A DNA stretch of 64,000 bases, taken from positions 2,728,001 to 2,792,000 of the forward strand of contig NZ_CP127174.1 in the NCBI RefSeq assembly GCF_030273315.1. The letters run 5' to 3'. The first letter of the stretch is position 1; every line of letters begins with the position of its first letter. This document shows, one piece after another, positions 18,444 through 26,276 of this stretch. The stretch is from Natrialbaceae archaeon AArc-T1-2 (GTDB lineage Archaea > Halobacteriota > Halobacteria > Halobacteriales > Natrialbaceae). Made by a program: the position numbers and the translations under genes. The notes under the pieces were generated by a model. It did no database searches and was not told the DNA's origin. It worked only from the letters and a program-made list of their open reading frames with translations.

Positions 18444-18529
18444 CTTTCCTGCGTTTTTCGATCGCTTCCGCGGGTCAGGCTTCGAACTGGGATCACGACA
18501 CGTGTGGCGGTTAGCTGAGAAAGAGGGCG

Positions 18530-18590
18530 CTACGTCCCCGTCCTCAAGGAGCGAATGAGCGCAAGCGAGTGAGCGAGTAGGGCGGAGAGA
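18530..18590 (+). mobile_element. relic of the 3' end of an IS200/IS605-group tnpB (possible omega-RNA region)
   Basis: One frame reads YVPVLKERMSASE then stop, like the VLKER-(T/M)-ASA-SE tails of haloarchaeal TnpB proteins. The DNA has the matching arms cccgtcct (18537-18544) and agggcgga downstream, which fold the 3' end of such elements into a stem. This is also where TnpB guide (omega) RNAs lie. No upstream tnpB body remains. It overlaps the 3' boundary of the zinc-finger gene that follows. Confidence 0.5.
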
Positions 18591-18596
18591 CAGCGT

Positions 18597-18773
18597 TCAT
18601 GCCGTGTCCCAGACCTGTGCCTGAGGCGTGTTACAGCTATCACAGACGACGGCTTCGTTCCCCTTGTACGTCGACCGAACGAGCTTCCCGGCTGTACAGC
18701 GCGGGCAGTTCCGTCCCTCGAGTGTAGCGAGCAACTGCTGTTGTGGTGACTGCGATGACCACGGTCGTGCCAT
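18597..18773 (-). CDS. 58-residue double-CxxC zinc-finger protein (HVO_A0556-like)
   Basis: Reading the minus strand from ATG 18773 gives MARPWSSQSPQQQLLATLEG, then NCPRCTAGKLVRSTYKGNEA and VVCDSCNTPQAQVWDTA. CPRC and CDSC are spaced 20 residues apart and form one treble-clef-like zinc site. LEGRNC..C.xGxLvRxxYKGNxAVVCDxCxTPxAQvW matches what I recall of the haloarchaeal HVO_A0556 zinc-finger family. Likely a small regulator or binding protein. Its stop codon abuts the tnpB relic. Confidence 0.75.
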   Translation of the reverse strand: MARPWSSQSPQQQLLATLEGRNCPRCTAGKLVRSTYKGNEAVVCDSCNTPQAQVWDTA

Positions 18774-19049
18774 ATCGGACAGGCGGTGGCCCTACCCTAA
18801 CCGATTGAGCATGGGTATGCAACGACCCGACGCTACGCCGTGATCTCGAGCGTCCAGTTCCCGTCGGCCTCGACGTTCCGGCTCAGTTGTGGGTACTGGA
18901 TCGGTTTAACAGCGTATTAGGTCCCGGTAGCCGGATCTGTGACGCTCTCCCGATCGGGATCGTCTGTGTCTACCCGACGGCACACCCCGACACCGGACTC
19001 CCAGCTTGCGACCGAGAGGACTATCCTGCTTGCTCCCGACTCCCCGCGT

Positions 19050-19640
19050 ATGCGACAGTTCGTCGTCATCGGTCACGACGCCCCCACCGAACCCGACTTC
19101 TCGCTCGACGATCTCGCCGGCGGTGCCGGTCGTCTCGACGCCCTCTGTCGGTCGATCACCTCGGCGTTCGTCCTCTCACACGGTATCCGCGAGGACGTCC
19201 GCGTTCACCTGGTCCTTCAGGACGACCTCACGATCACGTTCGACGGGGCAACGCTGCGCCGGCTCAACCCCGACGAGCGCTCAACCGCCGCCCTCGTCCG
19301 GACCGCCCTTGAGCACCGCGACGAAGCTATCGGCGCGCTCCCGGCCGATCCCAGCCCCGGCGTAAAGCTCTACCGGCGTGGCCTCGAGGACACGCTCGAG
19401 GCCGCCGACGGTACCGTCATCACCCTCCACGAGGACGGCGACCCGATCGGCGACGTCGACGTCCCCGCCGATCCCGTCTTCGTCCTCTCTGACCACCACG
19501 ACTTCGAGCCCTGGGAGCGGGAGCGGCTCGAGGCAGTGACCGATCGACATCTTCGGCTGGGACCGAAGCGGTTACACGCCGATCACGCGATCACGATCAC
19601 ACACCACTATCTCGATACGGGCGGATACGAGCGATTCTGA
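19050..19640 (+). CDS. trmY: tRNA (pseudouridine(54)-N1)-methyltransferase TrmY
   Basis: 196 residues from ATG 19050 (MRQFVVIGHDAPTEPDFSLD). SPOUT-fold features: N-terminal FVVIGHDAPT, central VHLVLQDDLTITFDG, and the C-terminal knot VFVLSDHHDFEPWERERL followed by LGPKRLHADHAITITHHYLD. It methylates pseudouridine-54 (made by Pus10) to m1-pseudouridine, which replaces m5U54 in archaeal tRNAs. Cytoplasmic. It lies ~80 bp upstream of tRNA-Pro. Confidence 0.95.
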   Translation: MRQFVVIGHDAPTEPDFSLDDLAGGAGRLDALCRSITSAFVLSHGIREDVRVHLVLQDDLTITFDGATLRRLNPDERSTAALVRTALEHRDEAIGALPADPSPGVKLYRRGLEDTLEAADGTVITLHEDGDPIGDVDVPADPVFVLSDHHDFEPWERERLEAVTDRHLRLGPKRLHADHAITITHHYLDTGGYERF

Positions 19641-19720
19641 CGGCTCTGGGAAGCGATCACACGCGACGTGTCCGTTGACAAAGCAAGAATTATACGCAGT
19701 CACCATCTTTGTCAACGTGC

Positions 19721-19793
19721 GGGCCGGTGGGGTAGCTTGGCATCCTTCGGCCTTCGGGTGGCCGTAACCGCAGTTCGAATCTGCGCCGGCCCA
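19721..19793 (+). tRNA. tRNA-Pro (anticodon CGG)
   Basis: Cloverleaf can be drawn: acceptor GGGCCGG/CCGGCCC plus discriminator A, D stem GGGT/ATCC with TTGG in the loop, anticodon stem CGGCC/GGCCG around TTCGGGT (anticodon CGG), T stem CGCAG/CTGCG around TTCGAAT. No intron, and CCA is not encoded. Its last 15 nt recur 139 bp downstream (see the attachment-like repeat). Confidence 0.93.
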
Positions 19794-19797
19794 TACT

Positions 19798-19860
19798 ACT
19801 CCCGCACTCTAAACCGCCGAGCGGAGCACATGCGACGCGAGGCAGTCAGAGTGCGGGAGT
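19798..19860. repeat. perfect 13-bp inverted repeat downstream of tRNA-Pro
   Basis: actcccgcactct (19798-19810) and agagtgcgggagt (19848-19860) are perfect reverse complements separated by 37 bp. The first arm starts 5 bp after the tRNA. It could form a large hairpin (terminator or processing structure) or mark the end of a vanished insertion. Confidence 0.75.
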
Positions 19861-19867
19861 CGATGAC

Positions 19868-19932
19868 GGCGCGCAGATTCGAATCAGGGAGGAGCTCTGC
19901 TCCGACCGTGGTTCGATATCTGCGCCGGCCCA
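19868..19932. repeat. attachment-like duplication of the tRNA-Pro 3' end
   Basis: 19918-19932 (atctgcgccggccca) is an exact copy of the last 15 nt of tRNA-Pro (19779-19793), and the preceding gttcga is also shared apart from one extra base. Upstream at 19868-19883 the same T-arm sequence recurs in inverted orientation (gcgcagattcgaa), so this block can also fold back on itself. A direct repeat of a tRNA 3' end is what integration at tRNA genes leaves behind; here only ~125 bp lie between the copies. Confidence 0.6.
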
Positions 19933-20092
19933 TTTTCACCCCACTTCAAACGACGAACGTAGCGAGGAGTCCGTAATACGGGAGAAACAGTCGTTTCAAG
20001 GGGGAGCTCGAGACCGAACGACACGACACGCCAGACGCTCGGTCCGCGAGTCTTCGACAGAACCCGCCGGGCCCGCACACGGTGGCGGCGTA

Positions 20093-20662
20093 TCAGCTTT
20101 CTTCGTCGGTCCGGTCGTCGTCGAACAGCCGGTAGTACGAGACGCCGAGGACGGTTCGGCCGTCTCGGACTTCGCCGTCGCCGATGGCGGTCACGAGCTC
20201 CTCGAGCGTCGTCGTCGTGACCCGGATGCTCTCGTCGTGGTCGAGTTGCTGATCCGCCGTTTGACGACAGCCGCGCGCGACGAAGAGGTGTAAGACGGCG
20301 TTTGAGATGCCGTTTGCTGGCTCGACGGTTACCAGCTCCTCGAGCGTCTCGGCCTCGTAGCCGGTCTCCTCGGCGAGTTCGCGACGGGCCGCGGCCGCTA
20401 TGGCCTCGTCGTCGGATTCGACGCCGCCGACGGGGAGGCCGCGACTGACGCGGTCGACGGCCTGTCGCCACTCCTCGATGAGGACGACCTCGCCGTCGGC
20501 GGTAAAGGGAAGGACCGCAACGCTCGGATCGTCCGCGAGGTAATCGAAGTCGGTCTCCGTCCCATCAGGAAGCTGAACGGTCTCGTTAACGATATCGAAT
20601 CCCGGACAGGTGTAGGCTACGCTTCGGTCGAGCGTTTCCCAGGCGAGGGGATCGGTAGGCAT
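20093..20662 (-). CDS. NUDIX hydrolase (ADP-ribose-pyrophosphatase-like)
   Basis: 189 residues from ATG 20662 (MPTDPLAWETLDRS). The Nudix box GGVESDDEAIAAAARRELAE-ETGY is at about 80-103 and fits GX5EX7REUXEEXGU. VVLIEEWRQAV before it and PVGG at its start resemble ADP-ribose/NDP-sugar pyrophosphatases. It hydrolyses a nucleoside-diphosphate-X substrate to NMP plus X-phosphate. The frame runs on upstream to 20881 without conserved sequence, so the inner start is used. Confidence 0.85.
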   Translation of the reverse strand: MPTDPLAWETLDRSVAYTCPGFDIVNETVQLPDGTETDFDYLADDPSVAVLPFTADGEVVLIEEWRQAVDRVSRGLPVGGVESDDEAIAAAARRELAEETGYEAETLEELVTVEPANGISNAVLHLFVARGCRQTADQQLDHDESIRVTTTTLEELVTAIGDGEVRDGRTVLGVSYYRLFDDDRTDEES

Positions 20663-20913
20663 GCACGTGCGTACTCGCGAGGCATCAAAAAAGGCCCCGT
20701 GACGCGGTCGAACCGGCAAACGTGACGACGAAGTGTTCGAGTAAGGGGCTGGCCGATCGGACACCGGCCAGTCGGTACTGGCGGCCGATCCCGACCACCG
20801 CGTAAATCGGCCCATCCCGATGTATACGTCGTTCGTTCCGGTCGGCCGACACCACGTACCGCGCCTATAACAAAGCCACAAATCGGTGAAGGTCGGTACT
20901 CAGAGGGTGATCC

Positions 20914-21189
20914 ATGGACCAGCTCACTGGCTTCCAACGCGACCTGCTGTACGTCATCTCTGGGATGGATCGACCGTCCGGTCAAGAGATCCTCGATCGA
21001 ATCAACGAGTACATCGACCAGCCGGTCACCCACGGCCGGCTGTACCCCAACCTCGATACGCTCGTCGAGAAAGATCTCATCGAGAAAGGAGAACTCGACC
21101 GTCGGACGAACTACTACGCACTGACGCCGAAAGGTCGGCGTGAACTCGAGAAGCGCCAGGAGTGGGTCGACCGACACGTCGACGTCTGA
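20914..21189 (+). CDS. PadR-family transcriptional regulator
   Basis: 91 residues: a winged helix with LTGFQRDLLYVISGMDRPSG, recognition region QPVTHGRLYPNLDTLVEKDL, wing (EKGELDRRTNYYALTPKGRR) and a short C-terminal helix. This is the haloarchaeal short PadR form. A TATA-like cctataacaaag lies about 45-55 bp upstream (20862-20873). A second PadR regulator is encoded at 57816-58097. Confidence 0.88.
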   Translation: MDQLTGFQRDLLYVISGMDRPSGQEILDRINEYIDQPVTHGRLYPNLDTLVEKDLIEKGELDRRTNYYALTPKGRRELEKRQEWVDRHVDV

Positions 21190-21667
21190 CGCTGGCCCCA
21201 GACCACGATACGGTGGTCCCGGTGGCAGCCGTGGCGGCGATCGTCAGCCGACGATCGGTGCTCGCTCGCGTCGCAGTCGTCGTCGACCGACACTACTTCC
21301 TCGCAACCAATACACCGCGCAGTTGCTCCTCGATCGATGCTCCAGGAACCAGCGGCCGACCGTGACGACCGTCGGTTCTCGAGTATCGTTCGTTGACGCG
21401 GATTACCGCCCCGTAGGGAACCGGTATCCACGGAAACGACATCGTACCCGGGACGGTCCTCGTTTGCGATGGATCGGATTCGGATAGAGAGCGTTCGGTC
21501 CGCTCCGTACGTAGGCCGCGGCCGACGGAGTGTCGAACGCGCCGTCGTCACCCGGTAGCGAGTCCGGATGGCGGATTCCCTGCCCAGTCTGACAGTCGAG
21601 ATTGCTGTCGCTAGCATGTTTGGAAGCGGCGTTAACGTGATCGTTGTCGTAGGTACGTTCGAACATC
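21190..21667. other. gene-free interval between the PadR and HTH-10 regulators
   Basis: 478 bp in which no frame has convincing coding character; open frames on both strands are Arg/Ser/Thr-rich shadows. The last ~50 bp upstream of 21668 must hold the HTH-10 gene promoter. No RNA gene or repeat was recognised. Confidence 0.5.
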
Positions 21668-22330
21668 ATGACAACAGTTGTAGACATCCGTCTGCCCGCT
21701 CGCGACACCGTTATGGGCTCCGTATTCGAGTCAGTCCCGGAGATCGGCTGTGAGATGGAACAGGTCATCGCCGCCGACGGCCACCGCCTCTGGTTCACTG
21801 GCGCGGATCAGTCGGCGATCGATTCGGCGCTCGAGACCGCCCCATCGGTTACGTCGTCTACCACGATTCTGGCCGGTGACGACCGATGGCTGTACGACGT
21901 CGAGTTTGCGTCGGACGCCGTCGACGTCTTCAGCCTGCTCACCGAGATGCACGGGACGGTCCTGTCTGCGTCCGCGACGGACGGAACGTGGACGCTGCAG
22001 GCCCGCTTTTCGGATCGCAAAGACGTCAGCCGGACGTACGATACGCTGCTCGAACGCGGCGTCAGCGCGAACCTGGTTCGGCTCACCGATCTGGCAGAAG
22101 ACGTTCCCTCGAAACACGGTCTCACCACCAAGCAGTACGAAACGCTCGTCGCGGCACACGACCACGGCTACTTCACCATTCCTCGCGAGACGTCGATGGA
22201 GGAGCTCGCGGACGAGCTCGACGTCTCCCACCAGGCGCTCTCCGAGCGACTTCGTCGGGCCTACCGGTGTCTCGTCGCGACGGAGCTAAACACGACCGAA
22301 CGCGCCGATTCGCCGTCCATGCACGGGTAA
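21668..22330 (+). CDS. HTH-10 (bacterio-opsin-activator-type) regulator, copy 1
   Basis: 220 residues. The N-terminal ~150 residues form the two-layer GAF-like sensor of this family (VVDIRLPARDTVMGSVFE, then RWLYDVEFASDAVDVFSLL). The C-terminal HTH-10 is LTTKQYETLVAAHDHGYF then ELADELDVSHQALSERLRRA (about 155-205). It is paralogous to the regulator at 28666-29340, which shares HGYxxxPR and LDxSHQALSERLRRA. Ligand and targets unknown. Confidence 0.88.
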   Translation: MTTVVDIRLPARDTVMGSVFESVPEIGCEMEQVIAADGHRLWFTGADQSAIDSALETAPSVTSSTTILAGDDRWLYDVEFASDAVDVFSLLTEMHGTVLSASATDGTWTLQARFSDRKDVSRTYDTLLERGVSANLVRLTDLAEDVPSKHGLTTKQYETLVAAHDHGYFTIPRETSMEELADELDVSHQALSERLRRAYRCLVATELNTTERADSPSMHG

Positions 22331-22374
22331 CGTACGTAACACACCCCAGCCGCTTCGGATCGAGATCGGAGTCG

Positions 22375-23601
22375 CTACAGCGCAGCCGATTCGGCTACCG
22401 CATCGGTCGCCTCGAGCAGCCGGCTTCGTTCGCGTTCGTTCTCGACGTAGGTCTCGACGAGTTCGCGGCCGAGTCGAGCGAGGTCGGGATCGTCGGTCGG
22501 GGTCCACTCGCCGTTCGAGCGCGTCTCGAGCAGTTCCCCTTCGGGTCGCCACTCGTAGCGCCAGTTCGTTCCGCGGACGAGGATCGCGGGGTCGTAGTTT
22601 CGGGCCCAGACCGTCGGCTCGAGAAACGGCTCGTAGGAGCCGTCGGTCGCCAGCGCCGGCAACAGCTCCGGAAGCTGGCGCAGCGAGATCGGTCGATCGA
22701 CGGTTCCCGTCGGGCCGTTGGCGACGACGAACGGGACGTGTAACGTCTCCTCGGAGATCTCCGGTCCGTGTCCGTAGACGCCGTTTTCGCCGAACGCCTC
22801 GCCGTGGTCGCCGGTGATCGCGACCAGCGGCTCGTCGCCGACGTCGGCGAAGAATCGACGGAAGAAGTCGTCGGTGTACCGGATCGTGTCGTCGTAGGTG
22901 TCGACTAGCACGTCGTGAAACAGCGACTCGTACCGACCGGCAAACAGCGATACGTTCGCCGGGTAAGTCAGAAGCCGCGATCGGGACCGGTAGCCGTCGG
23001 GGGGGAAGTACGGCATGTGTACGTCGACGAGAAAGAGCCACAGGAAATACGGCGAGTCGGCGTCGTCGATCCAGTCGACCACGTCGTCGTAGAACGACTC
23101 CCAGGCCATGAACATGTCCTGGCCCTGGTACCAGTTCAACAGCTGGGCGAGCAGGTCACTCGCCAGCCCGCGCTTGTCGCTACCGCCCTCGACGAGTCCA
23201 CTCGAGAGGTTCTCGTCCATGAAGTCCTCGAAGTGATCGAAGTCCCGATCGAACCCGAAGTACCGCGAGGTCCAGGGGTTCGCCGTAAACGCGGCGGTCT
23301 CGTATCCGAGTTCCGAAAAGCGCTGTGGCAGCGTCCGGCTGGTCTTCATGTGGCGTCGGGTTCGTTCGGTGTAGTTCGCAGCGTCCGACTCGAGGTCCGG
23401 ATTCGTGTACGCGCCCGTGAATATAGCCGGGACAGAGCCGTTCGTCTCCGGCGACGGCGCGATCGCGTTCTCGAAGACGAGTCCCTCCGTCGCGATCGCA
23501 TCGAGCGTCGGCGTGACGTTTCGCTCGTAGCCCATGAACCCGCAGTGGTCGGCGCGCCAGCTGTCGACGGTAACGAGAACGACGTCCCGTGGCTCGGTCA
23601 T
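22375..23601 (-). CDS. sulfatase-family (alkaline phosphatase superfamily) protein
   Basis: 408 residues from ATG 23601 (MTEPRDVVLVTVDSWRADHC). Metal-site motifs: VTVDSWRADHCGFMGYE at the N-terminus and VAITGDHGEAFGENGVYGHG near 265-285. In place of the C/S-x-P-x-R formylglycine site of true sulfatases there is PSPETNGSVPAIFTG near 50, so it is probably a phosphodiesterase, phosphatase or phosphoglycerol-transferase-like enzyme, not an activated sulfatase. No signal peptide or TM is visible. Possibly cell-surface polymer metabolism. Confidence 0.85.
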   Translation of the reverse strand: MTEPRDVVLVTVDSWRADHCGFMGYERNVTPTLDAIATEGLVFENAIAPSPETNGSVPAIFTGAYTNPDLESDAANYTERTRRHMKTSRTLPQRFSELGYETAAFTANPWTSRYFGFDRDFDHFEDFMDENLSSGLVEGGSDKRGLASDLLAQLLNWYQGQDMFMAWESFYDDVVDWIDDADSPYFLWLFLVDVHMPYFPPDGYRSRSRLLTYPANVSLFAGRYESLFHDVLVDTYDDTIRYTDDFFRRFFADVGDEPLVAITGDHGEAFGENGVYGHGPEISEETLHVPFVVANGPTGTVDRPISLRQLPELLPALATDGSYEPFLEPTVWARNYDPAILVRGTNWRYEWRPEGELLETRSNGEWTPTDDPDLARLGRELVETYVENERERSRLLEATDAVAESAAL

Positions 23602-23778
23602 CGCCCGGAGGGGAGACGAGCGAACACTTAGTAATGTGTTCTCCACAGGACGTGGCCGTCGTCGAATCGGTGGCCGAGGCGTCGGTTTCCGTGGCCGTCA
23701 TCGTCGGAGCTCACTCGAGTGGACCGTCGATAGCGTCGGCATAACAATGCCGACGGACGGTCACGGGTCGAACGGATC

Positions 23779-24039
23779 ATGGATCGGCGGAATACGAGCC
23801 AGTCGGAGTCGACACGGACGGGAACGATCGCGACCGTCGAACTACCCGCGACGTTGCTCGAGCGCGTCGAGGCCCGCGTGCCGAGAAGCGAGTTCGACAC
23901 GACCGAGGAGTACGTCGCGTTCGTTCTGGAGGAGGTGCTCGCACGCGTCGAAGACGAAACCGACGGCGGGGGCGATTACGACGCCGTCGATCAGGACGAA
24001 GTCGAAACGCGGCTCAAGTCGCTCGGCTATCTAGATTGA
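23779..24039 (+). CDS. ribbon-helix-helix (CopG-like) protein
   Basis: 86 residues. ATVELPATLLERVEARVPRS (about 17-36) gives the beta-strand and first helix of a ribbon-helix-helix DNA-binding fold, and DTTEEYVAFVLEEVLARVED the second helix. An acidic linker and KSLGYLD tail follow. Such proteins act as dimeric regulators or antitoxin-like factors; no toxin gene lies beside it. It is followed 158 bp later by protoglobin on the same strand. Confidence 0.75.
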   Translation: MDRRNTSQSESTRTGTIATVELPATLLERVEARVPRSEFDTTEEYVAFVLEEVLARVEDETDGGGDYDAVDQDEVETRLKSLGYLD

Positions 24040-24164
24040 GCCCTCCGATAGCGTCGGCGAAACCACGACCAGTCTGTGGGTTCGTCGGTAACTCGTTACC
24101 ACAGACCGTATCAGTCGCCGGCCGAAGATTTCGGCTTCGCTGATTCGAGGTAACTGTTATGCTA

Positions 24165-24181
24165 CCACACACTGTGTGTGG
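24165..24181. promoter_or_regulatory. perfect palindrome upstream of the protoglobin gene
   Basis: ccacacac-t-gtgtgtgg: 8-bp arms around a single base, ending 16 bp before the protoglobin ATG. Just upstream are taactgttatg, a weak TATA candidate, and a small hairpin ccgaagatttcgg (24122-24134). Position across or just after the likely transcription start suggests a repressor operator. Confidence 0.5.
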
Positions 24182-24197
24182 CGAGCGGGGATCACCC

Positions 24198-24791
24198 ATG
24201 AGTGACGAGCAGATACCTGGCTACACACTGGGCGACGACGACGTCCCGGAGGCTCCGATCGATCGGGCGGCGTTCGACCGACTCCAGCAGTCCGTGATGT
24301 TCACCGACGACGACGAGGAGTACCTGCAGATGGCCGGCGACGTCCTCGAGCCCCAGATAGACGACATACTCGAGGTCTGGTACGGGTTCGTCGGTGACCA
24401 CGACTTCCTGCTCGAGTACTTCGCCGACGCCGACTCGGGCGAGCCGATCGAGGAGTACCTCGACCGCGTGCGAGAACGGTTCGGACAGTGGATCCGTGAC
24501 ACCTGTGACACGCCCTACGACGACGACTGGCTCGATTATCAGTTCGAGATCGGCCGTCGTCACCATCGGATGGGAAAGAACGAGGCCGACGACGTGGACG
24601 CCGTCGAGCACATCCACATGCGATACCTCGTGGGGTTCATCTACCCCATCACCGCGACGATCCGGGACTTCCTCGAGAACAGCGACCACTCGGCGGAGGA
24701 AGTCGAGAAGATGTATCACGCGTGGTTCAAGTCGGTGACGTTGCAGGTGACGCTGTGGACCTATCCGTACGTTCCGGACGAAGACTGGTAA
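24198..24791 (+). CDS. protoglobin
   Basis: 197 residues, the usual length of single-domain archaeal protoglobin (about 195). Start is ATG 24198 (MSDEQIPGYTLGDDDV); an upstream in-frame ATG at 24159 would run through the palindrome. Helical globin core: DDILEVWYGFVGDHDFLLEYF (E-helix region, split here after 21 positions at most), then FEIGRRHHRMGKN near 118-130 with the proximal heme His, and a C-terminal HAWFKSVTLQVTLWTYPYV. Protoglobins bind O2, CO or NO and may act in gas sensing or NO handling. Confidence 0.88.
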   Translation: MSDEQIPGYTLGDDDVPEAPIDRAAFDRLQQSVMFTDDDEEYLQMAGDVLEPQIDDILEVWYGFVGDHDFLLEYFADADSGEPIEEYLDRVRERFGQWIRDTCDTPYDDDWLDYQFEIGRRHHRMGKNEADDVDAVEHIHMRYLVGFIYPITATIRDFLENSDHSAEEVEKMYHAWFKSVTLQVTLWTYPYVPDEDW

Positions 24792-24826
24792 TCCGACGAC
24801 GGTTGCGACCGAGCGGCCGATGTCGA

Positions 24827-26113
24827 TTACCGCTCCGGATGCGTCGGTGCGTCGAATCCGCCACGGACCAGCGGCTTCGCGATGTGACGACGAGCACACG
24901 GCGGCACCTCGTACCACCCTTCCTCGAGGTCACGCTCGAGGGCGACCTCGTCCTTCCCGGCCGCGCTCGTCCCACAATCCCGACACCGATAGCCCTGGTT
25001 CCGGCCGGCACTTTCCATCGTCCGGCCACAGTCCGGACAGCTCGGGGTGACCCGTTCGGTCCGGACGCGTTCGCGGACGGCGACTTTCTCGAGTTTGCAC
25101 GTTCCCCGTGACACCTCGCCACAGGCGGTGATCCGGTCGCCGACCTGCAACGCGCGAACGCGGTCTCGAAACCGCTTCGTGGGCTCGAAGGCGGCACACT
25201 CGAGACGATCGCTGTCGTCCGTCGCATCGTCCCCGCCCTCGAGGTCGGCTGCGAGCGAGAAGAAGACGTGTCCGCCCCGACGGGTCTCCGGCTCCGAGGC
25301 GACCACCCCGTCGACGCGGTAGGCGCGGCCGTCCTCTACGTCGCCGAGAGATCCGTTCCGGAGGTGACCGTCGGTTCCCTGGTTGGTACAAAACAGCTGG
25401 CGGCGCTCGATCGGCTCGCTCTCGATGCGGCGGGCGACCTCACGGACGGCGTCTGGGTCGTCGCCGCGGATACCGTGGAGGATCGGACCGGGCGTGTGCG
25501 GAACGCAGACGGGGTCGTTCTCGCCGCGGTCGACGGTGTCCCAGACCACGGGGTAGCCCCAGTCGGCGGCGGCGAACACGCTCTCGCCGTCGACGTCCCG
25601 GGGGCTGCCCCAGCGATCCGGCTCGCGATAGGAGAGACACTCGTAAGTCCAGTCCTCGAACGCCCGCCAGGCACCGATCGCGGCCAGCGCGCCGATCCGA
25701 CCGCGACCGTCGCCCGCGTACCACGTCCGGTAGCTGTGGCGTTCGATCAGGGTCGTCGCGTCGTCGATCTCGAGGTGGTCGCGGACGGCCGTTCCGGCGA
25801 ACTCGCGGACGTCGTCGGGAACGTCACCTGGATCGTGCCCGGCGACGACCAGCCCCGGATTCGTCCTGTCGTCTGTGATCTCGGCGAGTTCTTCGAGTTC
25901 CTCACGGGCGATCGAGACCGCCCGTTCGGGGTCGCAGTCGGCGTGGATCGCGAGCGCGGCGTTGCCCCGCGTCTTGTACGGGACGGCGGGGTTGAGCCGG
26001 ACGAGCAGCAGTCGCTCGACGTCGGGGAGGCGGTCGGCGATCCGCACGGCGACGTAGGTCGTACACATCCCACGTTCCCGGGAGTCGGTGTCGTCGAGAG
26101 CGACGACGGTCAT
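24827..26113 (-). CDS. tiaS: tRNA(Ile2) 2-agmatinylcytidine synthetase TiaS
   Basis: 428 residues. The N-terminal kinase-like TCKD domain starts VVALDDTDSRERGMCTTYVA. The middle region contains RHSYRTWYAGDGRGRIGALAAIG, RREPDRWG and PHTPGPILHGIRGDD. An OB-fold (near 330) and a C-terminal zinc ribbon CPDCGRTMES / CRDCG complete the TiaS layout. It attaches agmatine to C34 of tRNA-Ile(CAU) so that it reads AUA. ATG 26113 starts the conserved sequence. Confidence 0.95.
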   Translation of the reverse strand: MTVVALDDTDSRERGMCTTYVAVRIADRLPDVERLLLVRLNPAVPYKTRGNAALAIHADCDPERAVSIAREELEELAEITDDRTNPGLVVAGHDPGDVPDDVREFAGTAVRDHLEIDDATTLIERHSYRTWYAGDGRGRIGALAAIGAWRAFEDWTYECLSYREPDRWGSPRDVDGESVFAAADWGYPVVWDTVDRGENDPVCVPHTPGPILHGIRGDDPDAVREVARRIESEPIERRQLFCTNQGTDGHLRNGSLGDVEDGRAYRVDGVVASEPETRRGGHVFFSLAADLEGGDDATDDSDRLECAAFEPTKRFRDRVRALQVGDRITACGEVSRGTCKLEKVAVRERVRTERVTPSCPDCGRTMESAGRNQGYRCRDCGTSAAGKDEVALERDLEEGWYEVPPCARRHIAKPLVRGGFDAPTHPER

Positions 26114-26246
26114 TGCCCGACGTTGTCGGGCGAGCGGGTAACGCCTTTCGGGTCCGTTCCGTCACCGGATTTCGTGAACTAGTATATAAGCGTACCTCGA
26201 GCGAGAACCCGAACCGCCAGACGGCGGCTGTTCCGGCAGGGAAAAG

Positions 26247-26254
26247 TTATTATA
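26247..26254 (+). promoter_or_regulatory. TATA box of the HTH regulator gene
   Basis: ttattata preceded by the purine-rich BRE-like gaaaag, 23-30 bp upstream of the ATG at 26277; consistent with a leaderless transcript. Confidence 0.55.
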
Positions 26255-26276
26255 CGAGGAATCGCTATCTCACGCT

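Noticed and set aside
18838-18905. Minus-strand reading ending PIQYPQLSRNVEADGNWTLE-ITA
   Set aside because: It looks like the last ~25 residues of a gene, but a stop lies just upstream and no start exists; too short to call more than a possible remnant.
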